Assembly (NCBI GenBank): GCA_028622995.1
Contig: JAJQJQ010000006.1
Location: forward strand, 4,030,001-4,094,000
Direction of reading: 5' to 3'
DNA length: 64,000 nt
Origin: Panagrolaimus kolymaensis
Lineage: Eukaryota > Nematoda > Chromadorea > Rhabditida > Panagrolaimidae
The notes beneath the pieces are model-generated. The model saw only the letters and a list, made by a program, of their open reading frames with translations, had not been told where the DNA came from and ran no database searches. The translations under genes were made by a program, and so were the position numbers. This document shows, piece after piece, positions 1 to 11,543 of this stretch. Each line of letters begins with the position of its first letter. Position 1 is the stretch's first letter.

Positions 1-189
1 TTTATTTTTTACACAACCTTCTTGGGCCTTGATAATTGAAATATGGCAGAAATTAAGATTAAATAAATTTTCTTGCTTATTTATGAAGCACCATATCTTC
101 GTAGTTTTGTTGGAAAACTCACCATTTGATCGATTAGCTAAGAATTTATTCTTTGATTTCCCTTGAAATTTGAGATCTTTACCTCTACG

Positions 190-1365
190 TTAAAAAAATC
201 GATCACCTTTAGCTCCCATAGTTTTATTGACAAATGAAAAAAATGATAAATAATTCAATAACTTATTTGCATCGGGTAAATTCAAATTTATCGGTGAAAA
301 CATTGATTTTTTGAATAATGTTATAGAAGCAACATTTGCTAAAAAATAGTGTTCATCTTCTCCACTAATATAACAAGCTCTAACAAAATAAACCATTGAT
401 AAAAAGGTTATAATTTTTTCATGATTTTCATTCCGTGGTCGACCTTTATTTGAAAAAGGTCCACGTTCTTCCTTAGCATTCATTGTTCTGGCTAAACTTA
501 AACTTGTGACTTTGTTGGCAGCCTTCCACGAATATTATCCATAAAAGCACCGGGTTCGCTTTGTTTTTGTAAAGCATTAAGGGGTGTATTTGTTTTCAAC
601 AAAGGTCTAAGTTGCGCTGAAGTTGATTGTTGAAGTCTTCTTTTATCTTTGACGGGAGGCAAATTATTATCATTTTTAACTTCATAATAAAAAACAATAA
701 AAGTGCCATTTTCAGTTTGTTGATTGTTTTTTGTTGTAGCGAATATAACTCTATTGACAACTCCATCATTAATATGATGATTTGCATGTAACATTCGAAG
801 CTCTTTATCAGCATCGGTTGTTTCATTGTTTTATAGGTACATGCCAACAAGGTAATAATGAGCTTTATTTTTGCCCATATCCCAAGGAGCAAACCTGTCA
901 TCGACATATTCAGCATCAACAATACAAAAATACTTTTCTTTTTTGCAAGGAGGGTTAAACGGAGCTTCTTTTTGAATGACGAATGCATCATTGCTAAAAT
1001 CTCGGTTTTTTTAAATCTGTTAATAAATTGTTTTTAACTTACACATTATTAACGTTCAATACATGACAGCATAAAGTTGTTAAATCATATTTTTCTAGAT
1101 TTACAAAAACAGTATTGTTACCGCTAAAACATAAAAAAAATATTGTAAAGTTTTCCCTTTTCTTAAAAATTTTGAGTTTGATTTACCTAATGTTAAGTGT
1201 TTCAATGGATAAATCATTATCCATATCATCGATAAATTGATCAGCGGTGATGGTTGTTGAATTTGGGAATGCATGATAAAAACCAAACACTTTAAAGGTG
1301 AAGTTGTTAGGGGGGAAAAGGAACTTTTGACACTTGCTGCGGTCATGGCGAAGTCGAAGTTAATT
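190..1365 (-). pseudogene. decayed minus-strand multi-exon gene, unknown family
   Basis: Three consecutive coding blocks read on the minus strand join through normal introns. One ends near 1193 with a GTAAAT donor; the next runs about 1116-1047 (donor GTAAGT); a third starts near 1000. The third block is open except for a single in-frame TAA near 833-835, then continues to about 502. A further open frame (483-190) follows in another frame. The protein is mostly polar with no domain I recognise; one stretch reads YFCIVDAEYVDDRFAPWDMG. The single stop plus a frame change suggest a recently broken gene or a fragment. It lies head to head with the Helitron relic starting near 1380, so it may have been carried or broken by it. 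That link is inference. Confidence 0.4.
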
Positions 1366-1379
1366 TTTCATGGAATTTT

Positions 1380-2625
1380 CCCGATTTTTTAATAGAACTA
1401 TTAAATGGTAGTCATTCGTAGAAATTTCTTTGAAATCATTAGAAAAATAAACAATGATTTTGCTTTAGCTTCCATTCAAGTTAATTTAGTAAATTTTCAA
1501 CTCCTAGACCTTATTGTTTTAAAATCCATGGACAAGTTTGTCATAACTTTAATATCGCAGCATTTCCCTATCATAGTTTGACTCCAACTCATGGACAGTT
1601 GTTTATAATTGATGAACATGTAGCAATAAGACACCGAGAAAACGCATTGGGCAATGTTGACTCCAAAATTATTACTCAAATTAAACAATATTTGCGGGAA
1701 AATATTAGGCTGTCCCAACTTTATCGAATGATGAAAGACGAAATTGAAAATCAAAAAGCTATTGCTGAAGAAAATGGAAAGGAAATGCCTGATGTAAGAT
1801 TAGCTTTATCATTGAAACCTCAACAAGATAAAAGAAGATTTAATTTGCCCGTAGTTGACGAAGTAGCAGCTATTTTCACAAATGATGCAGACGGAAATAT
1901 TCCTGAAGCTTATGTAATGGTATATAATACTAATTAATAAAAATTAAAAAGATAGAGTACAAGGGATCCAAACGTTGAGATTTATCCATTATTTTACCCC
2001 AACGGTGAAATAGGATGGCAACCAGATTTAAAAATAAAAACTCATAAAAAAAAGAATTAGCCTAGGCGATTACATAAGGTACCAAATGAGTATTCGAGAT
2101 AAAACTTTTAATCCTTTCATTCATGGAAAAAGACTTTTTTAACAATGGGTTGTTGATAATTATGTGAAAATTGAACGTGATATGCTAAATTTTATTATCC
2201 AAAATCAACAAAAATTGAAAATGGAACTTTATAGCATGGATTATTTACATAATGCAGCTAATGATAATGAAGGTGTTGTTGGACGACTGTAATATTGCCA
2301 TCGACTTTTAGCGGATCCCCAAAAATGATGTTACAAATTTACAAAGATGCTATGGCTATTTATCCCAAAACAGATAAACCCGATTCGCTTATTACGATGA
2401 CATGTAACCCGAATTGTGAATTTATAAAAAATAATATCGATGACGGACAAACTGCAAGCGATCGTCCAGATATTGTTGCAAGAGTTATTAAAATTCAAGT
2501 TGATGAACTTTTAGATAATTTTACAAAGAAAAAAGTTTTTGTATTTAACGATGCCAATGTTGATGTAATTGAATGCTTCATTTTCATACCATACTCAAAT
2601 TCAGAATTTTCACATCCAGATTAAA
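1380..2625 (+). mobile_element. Helitron Rep/helicase-like domain relic
   Basis: Plus-strand translation follows the Helitron helicase-like N-terminal region in order, but with frameshifts and stops. Visible landmarks are IRKINNDFALASI (about 1450), PYCFKIHGQVCH (about 1508), GQLFIIDEHVA (about 1593), LPVVDEVAAIF (about 1845), a PLFYPNGEIGW block (about 1985), GKRLF-stop-QWVVDNY (about 2125-2170, a stop where Gln is usual), and LPSTFSGSPKMM followed by ITMTCNP (2295-2410). These match the known Helitron_like_N pattern. Frameshifts lie near 1425, 1500, 1937 and 2292. The HUH tyrosine region and helicase are not seen, so this is a non-functional 5' fragment. The two open pieces are 1578-1937 and 2295-2624. 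No Helitron termini were identified. Confidence 0.8.
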
Positions 2626-2830
2626 CGAACATTCCCAAATAAATAGTGAGAGGTAAATAGTATATGCAATAAAAACAAAGAAAAAAGCATTTTATATAAC
2701 AACAAAAAAATCTTTTCTTTCCTTGTCCATCAAAAAGGCAATTTTATAAATTTGTATTTTTGCATTAAATCATTGTGTTTTTTTTGTTAGCATTTTATAA
2801 ATTCATGTTATTTTCTTTTTTATTGACATA

Positions 2831-5800
2831 ATGTTGCTTGAAGGAAGAAAAAAGCGACTGAAGGAAAGACAACGATGTAATTTTTTTTTTGTTTATCCAT
2901 ATTAATTTATATTTTTAGTCCGTGATAGACGTGCTGCTTCAAAAAATTGTGAACAACCGCAATCATTAGTTAAACGAAAAAAGCGGCCGCCACCTAAACA
3001 ACCACGTAATGTTTTTTATTTATTAACGCCAAATAACTTTATATTTTTTAGCTCCACTATGCCATAGGAAAAACACCCGAGGATGTCCTGATAAACCAAA
3101 AGGTATGTGCTTTTTAAAGTTATTGCTTAAAATTTAAGCCAAAATTTAGTTATGAGATCATTTATTTGTTTATTTTTCAATATTGGAAAATGTTTTTGCT
3201 TTAAAAATATTTATTTGATTGCAAAAGTTTTGGTTTTACTTTTTTTTATTTTGACTTAGATCTTTTTTTATTCAATCTTTGCTCTTTTTTTCTTTTTAAA
3301 ATTACTCAACACTGAGAAAAGGAAGTAATAAAAATGCATACTCTTTTTTGTGAATAAATGCTAGTGTTATTTAATCAAACTTTTCACAATTATTGAACTT
3401 ATTGTTTTATTTCTTTTCATCTCTCCTTTTTTCTAGCCATGTTTGGATAGTCTGTTTTTTTTTTGCGGATGATCTTTAAGACTTTACTTTAGTTTTAAGA
3501 AAATTTATAACAATGATACCTTTTTGTCTGCCTTCTCCAAGTTTATCTTTGCCATTTTATTTTGGGGCTATCTACCTCCATTTGGTTGTGAAATTTCTAC
3601 CAATATTACCTAAGCTTTTACAACTTTTATGTGTATCAAACAGAAGAAATATTTGTTTTGGAATTTAATACTCGCATGTTTACTATTACTAAAACTTTAC
3701 TTTTTGTTTGTTTTGCTAAATTACAAGGTGATGTTTCATATTGTGATGACTCTAAACTTCCTTGAATAGCTGTAGTTAGTCATTATTTGAGACAGGGTTT
3801 GCTTACATTTTTAGTTCGCTTTGAATTTCTAAGATTACAAACTTCATACTTGGTAGAAAAATATCAACAATAAAACCACAAATATATTGTATTTAAACCG
3901 TAGCTTTATTTTCAATGAATTACAACTAATTTGTTTTGTTTATTAAACACCATTATAACTTTTTTCATTTTCAGATACAGAAAATCAACAATTAGTGGCT
4001 CAAAGATCTCAAGTAAGTTATTTATTTACTCACCCATTAGCTTTTCCCATATTTTCCGAAGTTTAATGTAGCTTAAATGTTTCTTTTTTAGGATTATTCA
4101 ATCTCCGGCAATGCTTATGATCAAGATTTCGATAATGGTGCTACTGTGTCTCCTTCATATTTACAGCAGAATGTAAGTTTAACCGCAAAAAAATCCAACA
4201 TGGTGTTTTCAACGAAGAAAATTCGATATCGATGAAATGAGTTAAATTCATTTATTGTTTTTCAGATATATTTACCCAGCAATAAAGATCATGAAGATAA
4301 AGAAGCTGAAGATATGGATACTTCAAAACCACCTCCAAATGAACGACAACCTAATGTAAGTTTGAATGTAAAAGAAAAAGGGAATATTCGCTACGTAAAT
4401 GTATCAGAAAGGATTCAAAGTACCACCATAACCAATAATAAATCATATTTTGTTACAATTTTATTTTATTTGTTATTTTTTAGGAAGATTCAAGTAGTAA
4501 TAAAAATGCTGGTAAGAAATTTATTACGTTTGCTGATACCCTTAAACCACGTCCAATTCAAAGAAAACAACAAGATGTAAGTTTTTCTTGCCTTTAATAT
4601 TAATATTTTTTATATTTTTGCACATACTAATCGCTTTTTTGCAGCTTAGCTATGAAGGTTCTGATTATTATAATGGTCATATTCATAGAGATGATGCAAG
4701 TTTTAGTTTAAAAAATATTTTCCAATCGACTTTTTATTTCAGTACACTGATAATGAAAGTGAACTGAGTGATTTTGTTGACGAAGATCCTGATTCATTTC
4801 CTAATACATCAGAAGATGATGATTATGAATATGAAGATGTAAGATTTATTAATTCAAAAAATACAATATTTATCTTTTTTATTGACTTTTTTTCAGGTTA
4901 AAGAATATTTAAAAACTAGCGAACCCGTTTATGATAATTTTGCGACCGCTTTTGACATAATGGCAGAACATTTAGAAGCTTATTGGTAAGTTGAAACATC
5001 TTATTCCGACTTTAAAAAAATCTTGACAGATATTAACTTCCTATTACAAATATATCCCATACTGGAAATGAAGAAAATTTAATATTAAATCGCTCTAATT
5101 TGCATATCGTTAGGACATCTTTAATTAATTATTATTTAGTATGCAAACAAAAAACGAAACAAAAAGAAAGCACTTTTAAAAGCGACCTAATTTTTCTCTT
5201 TTTTTCCAGGAAACATGTTAAACTAGTGAATGAATCAAGAAAGAAAATCATCAAAGAACTTAATGGACACTTATCAAAATCAAGAAATTTCTCTGTTCCA
5301 GATGTTCTTTATATGAATGCTAAAATAAGATCAATTGAATATAACTTGAATGTTGGCATCCCTGTTATTTCAAAAATGAAAGCTTCTTTTATTCGAGATT
5401 CTCAAAAACAACAAGTGTTATATCAAGGTTTCAAATTTTCAAGACATTATAACAAACCAACTATTTATGCCTGTACGTATGATGAAGATCCAAATCTGGA
5501 AACGTTTGGTTGGCTAAATTGCTGCAAGGGTTATCTTATTATTGATGGAAAAGGATTTCTTCAACCTGGTAGCATCGTCACACATTATCATGGTAATGTT
5601 AAAGATGTAAGCCAATCATTTTTGTAAACGCATATTTTTTTATTATTCAATTTTAGGGTTATAAAGTTCAAGATCTTGCTTCACCAAAAATTGATCATGT
5701 AGCATTACCTCGACTTACTCCTGAAGGTGATATAGCTGGAAAGCGCTTTACACTTAATCAATTTTTAAGTACAAAGCGACAAGAATCTTTTGAATATAGG

Positions 5801-6089
5801 TAATGAAAGCTCTAAAATTTTTTTATGGCAAATGATTGTAAATTTTTGTACATATTTTAGCAAAGAAGTATCTCAAATCTTGCCGAAGAAATATTTTATC
5901 GACGAACAAATGAAGAAGTTACGATCATTCCTAAATAATAATGAACTTGAAGAAAGTGGGTTTCAAAACAAACTTGGGAAGAGTATTACCTAATGATTTT
6001 ACTTTTTAGCGGATAAAAATTACTTGTCATCTTTCATTCAATGGATCGAATACATTCTTCAACATGTTAGAATTAATAATATCCACTAA
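2831..6089 (+). CDS. unknown 14-exon nuclear-type protein (478 aa)
   Basis: Exons: 2831-2876, 2919-3005, 3052-3102, 3975-4012, 4092-4172, 4266-4355, 4484-4576, 4645-4695, 4743-4838, 4897-4985, 5210-5606, 5657-5799, 5861-5955, 6010-6089. All phases agree and the sum is 1437 nt. The N-terminus is strongly basic (KRKKRPPPKQPR, a likely nuclear signal). The middle is acidic and Ser/Asp-rich, encoded by many small phase-0 exons. The C-terminal half (from about 5210) looks globular, with a GWLNCCKGYLIIDGKGF segment. I do not recognise the family. Intron 8 (4696-4742) has a GC donor (GAT then GCAAGT) where neighbouring introns have GTAAGT. Intron 3 is 872 nt. The start is the first ATG in the chain and is the least certain part. 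Confidence 0.65.
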
Positions 6090-7658
6090 TACAATTTATT
6101 TGCTGCAACTTCATCAATTTTTTACCAATAGAAAGAAGTTAAGAAAAAAAGAAGGCTGAAAGTAACAATATTTGGAGAATAGAAAAAATGTGGTTGATCG
6201 TGAAATTCGTGTTGGTTCAATGTATCGTTTGGTTGATAAAAAGCTTAGAGAATATGGTGAAAGAGATACCGAATTATAACAACTTGTTTTAATATTAATT
6301 GTAAAATTTTATGTGTGTTTTGTTTGAATAAGCTTTAATGATGTTTTTGAAGTAATAAATAGGCTTAAACTTTATCCATTTTGTTTTGTTTTAGTTCATT
6401 TTCGTTATAATCTTTTCTATGATTAGGCTTTTCAATTATGCACAACCAATGCCAAAAAAGATTGCTGTTTTTAAAGATTTCACTTCATGTATGATAGCCT
6501 CGATGAATGCATTGCCATGATCACCGCTCACTTCCATAAACTTGATGAAGGATTCGTAATAGTTTTTTTTCTTGCTTGAGCTTTTTGAAGCCTTTTGTTA
6601 TTTTTATGAGTTTGTAATGAATCGAAACTGCCATACATGCATTCCAGACACAAAATTCTTTTGGAATAATCTTGTATAATTTTGTATATGATATTTATGC
6701 TGGAAAGCATTCTAATGTAAAATCTGGAAAACTTCAACTGCTTCATTTTCCTTTAACTTTTTAGGATTTTTAGTCACTCAACAGACGGCATTTTATAGAG
6801 CTCAATGGAGTTTATATTTTACATTCGCTTAAGTTTCATGTGCTCAAATAGTTTTTTAACAGAACACTTGGAGGGAGAAGATTGAACCTGGTATATGCTC
6901 GAGTTAAAGGATGTAATGGAAAGCTCATGGGATAACCAACAAAGGCTAACAAAAATTAAACAATACAGAATTTTACAAACACTGAAACGAATAAAAAAAT
7001 ATTTATTTTTTAAAAATTTAGGACATGCAACAACAATAAAAATAATTCTTGGTTGTGATGCCAATGGAATAGAAACATGTTTCAACAAATTATTGATTTT
7101 CCCAATAACTTTTTTCAAATCAGAATAATGATCATTTCTTCAATAAAAAGCAGCTTCAATTGCACCATATTCAGAGAAAATTTGATATTAACGTAAACAT
7201 TTGATTGTAAATCCTAAAAACATGCTTTGATAATAAAAAATATAAGAAAAGGCAAACTTTGTCCATTGGGAAGCAGAAAAATTATCAAAACAATGTGAAG
7301 GAAGAGAAACACATTTCCGTTAATATTATCAAGTTCACAAAAAGAGTTTCCATTTTTTCTAAATCACTTTGAAGTTATAAATTTTCGAGTAAAGTTGATA
7401 ATCATAACCAATGGAAGACATTCGTTTACATTCATACATACCAGCAGATGTAAGAAAATAAGATAAGCAGTTTGAGATAAAAGACTATCTTTGAGATATA
7501 ACTAAAAATGAAAGTAATTAATTATTTAGTAAAAATGAAATCTCTTGATCAAAATTGGCAAATGCTCGTATTTCATCGTCGGTGATTAAAAAGTCAACAT
7601 TATTTTAGTAAGCATGTAACAAATAAAAAAAAACCTTAATAAGAGTTAACAGCGAAAT
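6090..7658. other. region without an intact gene; coding relics
   Basis: A short plus-strand open tail (about 6187-6279, ending REYGERDTEL then stop) looks coding but has no clear upstream exon. On the minus strand 7190-6430 shows several protein-like pieces broken by stops, for example a piece near 6535-6470 reading GDHGNAFIEAIIHEV and one near 7165 reading EYGAIEAAFY. They may be remnants of one or two genes. I cannot name a family. Confidence 0.3.
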
Positions 7659-8863
7659 TCATTTAGCCTTATATCCATTTTTCGCCTTCTTTTTGTTTAT
7701 TCCCTTTTTCTCCTGCTTTTTGATATTTCCGTTTCCACCACCTTTTGGTTTTGTAGCTTTTCCTTCAACCACTCGAATGTTCTTTTCTTTGTCATTTGAA
7801 ACTTTTTTCAATTTTTCGCAATTCGGAAGATTTTTGATTTCTTTATTTACTATTGTTGGTTTCATCATTGATTCTAAGTAAGCAGATGTCGGTATCTTAA
7901 GAGCTTTTTCTTGAAGTTCAGTATCAACATCCTTCAAAATTTGTTTCGAAATTTTCCCTTCTATCACATCGATAGGTTTTAATTCAAAGATTCCAGGCTT
8001 GAATGGCGGATCATTATCTTTTTTAAGATTCTTAAAGTAACCATGTTTAGTAATTTCAGCGTATCGTTGAGTAGGATCAGGATTTACAAGTTTTGTTATA
8101 AGATCTTTAGCATCATCATCATTTATATCGTCTAAATGTGGAGGAGTGTTGCACGATTCATTGTAAATTTCTTGATCATTTTGACCTTCAAAACCGAATG
8201 GAGTATATCCTTGAACAAAAGAACAAAGAAGGACAGCATAAGACCATAGATCAGAAGAAACTCCAGCCTCGTCGCCTCGAAAAACTTCTGGTGCTGTATA
8301 GTAAATGAAAGTTCGAGGAAGAATTGTTTTCTTTTTCACATTTCGAGAATGACCAAAATCGAAGAGGCGAACATGACCATTTTCTGTTAGTGCAATGTTG
8401 TCAGGCTTCACATCGCTAAAAAACGTTTTTACATTAAAAAAAATTTAAACATATAAAAAACATACCCATGAGTATATTTCTTACAATGCAAATATTCCAG
8501 AGCAAGTGCAAGTTCATATGCTATAAATTTCTTTCCCTCTGGAGTAATAATTGTTTCATTGATAATATGATCTTCTATAGTTCCACCTTTGAAATATTCC
8601 ATTATTATACACCACTTTAGATTAATAGTTTCACATTTTTCTTCTTCAAAAGTTAATCCACTGTAAACCAATTTCGGGATATATTCACTATCAAAATTTG
8701 TTAAAGCATTAACTTCTGATACTATTTCAATTATTGTTGATTTTTCTAATTTTGTATAAATTTTCTTCACAAATTCTTTTGATTTTCCATCGAATTGTAC
8801 AATCCATGCTTGACCATAAGAACCAGCTCCAATGCATATTGGCTTCTTTTTGAGTCTGTTCAT
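7659..8863 (-). CDS. serine/threonine protein kinase
   Basis: Two exons on the minus strand: 8863-8466 and 8415-7659 (intron 50 nt, GTATG...TTTAG), about 384 aa. Kinase landmarks appear in order: glycine-rich loop GAGSYGQAW (about residue 12), ATP-site Lys in EFVKKIY, alpha-C Glu in IVSEVNAL, catalytic loop HGDVKPDN split by the intron (HGD instead of HRD, but the Asp and Lys are kept), DFG in LFDFGHS, and APE in YTAPEVF. It therefore looks catalytically competent. The tail after the kinase domain is Lys-rich and ends in many lysines. The 'PPFKPGIFELKP' tail hints at an AGC-like ending, but I cannot assign a subfamily. A small upstream reading frame overlaps its start codon (see 8860-9239). 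Confidence 0.85.
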
Positions 8864-9239
8864 AATAGTTTTACACGTTTTTTTACGGCATCGCTAAATA
8901 AAGCAATTAATATATTATAATCTTGAGCGTAAATAAAGTTCTTCAATAATTTTAAAAGTATGATGACATTTGTTTTAAGTGAAAAGGATCTAACAAACAT
9001 GGTCATGAAGGTTATTATTAAAATAAAATGAGCTCGAATTTTTTTAACTACTAGCAATGACGAACTGAAATATTATGTATTTTTCTTTTAAATGATAAAA
9101 ATATGAAATGAAGATTAAATTACTTTTTTTAATCAAAAAAATAAACATACTTTTTTTTCTTAGTATTACTGTTAGATTTTTTGGTGACCCACCAATTTTC
9201 TTTATAAAGTTCAAAAATGTTGCGATCAAGAGCATCCAT
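8860..9239 (-). CDS. possible 97-aa two-exon ORF overlapping the kinase start
   Basis: A first exon 9239-9151 (starting MDALDRNIFELYKENWWVT, then Lys-rich) can splice (GTATG donor, ATATTTCAG acceptor) to 9064-8860. This gives a 97-aa frame with a hydrophobic middle, ending SDAVKKRVKLL. Its stop TGA overlaps the kinase ATG as ATGA. The first exon looks like real coding sequence. The second is AT-rich and could be chance. A TTATTTAG acceptor at 8894 lies 30 nt before the kinase ATG and could be a trans-splice site, so the kinase may not depend on this frame. No family recognised. Confidence 0.3.
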
Positions 9240-9424
9240 ATTATATTAGTTTTTTATAAACATCAATTCCAGGTTAGAGATTTCATACTAAAACTATAGC
9301 TGAATTTAAATAAAAGCCGCGGATAATAATAAATCAAAATAATGTAAAACATAAGAGCATTCATACAAATTTACATCAATATAAAGAAATTTTAAAAATC
9401 AATGAAAGTAGCAAACAGACCTAA

Positions 9425-9627
9425 AATATCTGTTCTGCAAGTAGGATAGTTGACGTTAAAACCAAGAACGAAGACAATTTGGATGAAAGATATGGTTACA
9501 TGGAAGTTTTGTAGCTCCTGATTCAACTGTCATTTCTTCACGACAAATGATACAAGTTGCATAACCTTGAGTTAATTCAACAGCAGAAGCAAGAGGGAAG
9601 AGAATAAAATGGTCTTATAGCAAAACA
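9425..9627 (-). pseudogene. hrd-1/SYVN1 (ER E3 ligase) pseudogene fragment
   Basis: Minus-strand translation gives a near-canonical HRD1 RING-H2: CIICREEMTVESGATKLPC, then NHIFHPNCLRSWF, then a TAA where the family has Gln. A frameshift follows, and the end reads PTCRTDIL with one zinc-ligand Cys changed to Tyr. Upstream a stretch AIRPFYS matches the part before the RING in HRD1, but the linker is deleted and the frame shifts. HRD1 is the multi-spanning ubiquitin ligase of ER-associated degradation. No introns are seen in the fragment. It cannot encode a working RING; a functional copy would have to lie elsewhere. Confidence 0.8.
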
Positions 9628-9870
9628 GTGAGCCTAACAAATTTTTGGTCATGTCCAGGCTCCACCCACCACGTTAATTGCAAGATTAATTCACAAAATT
9701 TAGCTAAGATTCAAGTGCAACATCTTTCTTCACCAAATTCACAACTTTTAGCACCTGTACCAAAACAAAATTGTTTTCATCAAATCCATTTTTACAACAT
9801 TTCGCGTCTGCTCCCACTGCAGCTCCACATTAACCTTTGCAAACTTTTGCTCCAAATAAAAAATTTTTAG
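9628..9870 (+). other. plus-strand open frame next to hrd-1 relic, unclear
   Basis: An 80-codon frame rich in Ser, Gln, His and Leu (contains VQHLSSPNSQLLAPVPKQN). Its composition resembles the low-complexity tail of HRD1, so it could be an inverted piece of the same pseudogene. It may also be chance. No start context or splice structure supports an independent gene. Confidence 0.2.
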
Positions 9871-10274
9871 TCTTGTGAAATCAAAATATTTTTTGAAGAA
9901 TAATTAGACTTATATCCGACTACAATCAAAAAGCTTTATTGTTGGTAGCCTAATTTAACAGGAAAAAATCATTAAAAAATTTTTTATGCTTTTCCTTCAT
10001 AAAAAAGGTCAAATATAATAAAACAATTCATTAAAGAAAAATGAGAAAAAAGTAAACGAAAGTTTGTAAAAATAATTCTTGATACTTTGTAGTTTATAAG
10101 AAATACAATAATTCTAGATTTTTTCTTTTATTTGATCGAGAATTCTTAAATGTCAAAAATTGTAACTAAAAAATATTTTTATATTTTAAAAAGTATTTAA
10201 TAGCCGGTGATGAATAAATCTTCAGTAAAATTTATAATTTTTTTTGCACATAGGAGAAAAAATAAAAAAAGATA

Positions 10275-10374
10275 TCCAGCCAGTCGGATTCGAACCGGCG
10301 ACTTTTGGACTCTCGGGAGTACGGGCAAAAGACCCCCTAACCCATCCAACGCTCTACCACTGAGTTATGGCTGG
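10275..10374 (-). tRNA. tRNA-like gene with about 28-nt intron-like insert
   Basis: On the minus strand the ends CCAGCCA and TGGCTGG pair as a 7-bp acceptor stem with A as discriminator. A D-arm (ACTC-AGTGGTA-GAGC, one mismatch) and a T-arm containing GGTTCGAATCC (one mismatch in the stem) are present. TTGGA pairs with TCCAA as the anticodon stem, but 35 nt separate them instead of 7, so about 28 nt may be an intron. I cannot fix the anticodon: the usual U33 is not obvious in this register, and a Pro-like GGG is one possible reading. The stem mismatches leave open a pseudogene. Confidence 0.65.
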
Positions 10375-11040
10375 AACGAAAACGTATTTTTAATTTTGCT
10401 TTATGATGTAAAAAATAATTTAGTCTTTTTTGTTGTTGATTATTTTATGCCATTCATAAACATTTTTAGATCTTTTTACATCAGAAACGTTTTTTTGTGA
10501 AATAATTAATGCATCTTTCATGTTTTTTTTAACAATTTTACAATGGAACTACTTACTTCTTTTTTTTAATATTAATGAATGGTTCTTTACATATCCACTA
10601 TTTTTTTCTAAAAACTTCAAAAATGTTTGAATCAACTTTCTCCATTTTAAAAAGAGAAGACGTAGATTCGAAACAACGATGGTGATTCTAACCTAATAAA
10701 ATAAATTACAATCGGAAAATTTGCATAATTGTGTCAGTAATATTTTTTATTGTTTTATTTCAAAATCAAATTAAAGAGGTTATAAAAGAATTTTTATAAT
10801 TAGACTTTGTTTTCATCGAAATTTATCAAAAGCAACAAAAAAATGAGGCTTTTCAATTAAATCATATTATTCGTTATTTTTGATCAATGCATTTCGGTTA
10901 ATTTGCAGCTCTTTTTGTTCCCTTAATTTTATTTATATTGTAGTTTATTCCTTTAAAAATAAGCAGAATTGCAAATTTGTTTAAGGTTTCATCACTTATT
11001 AAAAAATAAAACAAGCGTTACAGTTTTTTTGGACCTCCTT
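10375..11040. other. AT-rich intergenic, nothing recognised
   Basis: Homopolymer-rich AT sequence between the tRNA-like gene and the coding relic at 11.06 kb. No long frames, repeats or RNA genes were seen. The stretch 9880-10274 on the other side of the tRNA is likewise featureless. Confidence 0.5.
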
Positions 11041-11045
11041 GTTCA

Positions 11046-11420
11046 TTCAAAGGAACTTATGTATGCATCACCAACGCCAATGTTGATACCTGAATATGAA
11101 GTGCTCGCTCCATAACTTTCTGCACCAGCTACTGAAAGTTTAGGACCATTTGAAGTTTCAGTTTCATCAAATAATGGTGAAGCCCAATTAGCTTCAAACA
11201 ATGTTGAAAATAATAATCATGAAGATTCTATTCCTTCTGGCGTAAGCAATAAATATGAAAAAGGAACTGTAGAAAATGCTTATAATTCTGGTATAAATCA
11301 TGTATCTGAAATTGGATCGAAAGAAGTTAATAAAGAAGCAACCGAGGTTGAAACTTTTAATATGGTTGGAGGAGGAAATCAGTAAGCCGCAAATACAGCA
11401 ACCAAAGAAAGTGGTTAAGT
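11046..11420 (+). pseudogene. coding relic, Asn/Glu/Ser-rich protein
   Basis: One plus-strand frame stays open for about 120 codons except for two or three TAA stops (about 11115 and after GGGNQ near 11383). Codon choice and composition (repeated Glu, Asn, Ser; pieces such as PFEVSVSSNNGEAQLASNN) look protein-coding, in contrast to its AT-rich surroundings. No splice pattern removes the stops cleanly. Family unknown; probably a decayed nematode-specific gene. Confidence 0.35.
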
Positions 11421-11543
11421 TAAGATTTAATACTTTTTGTTTTTATTGTTCCTATTTTTGTTGAATTTTTGATTTACAGTTGTTGTTTATTAAATTTTAT
11501 TATAAAAATCTATCTATGGAAGAAAACATATTTGTACAAAATT

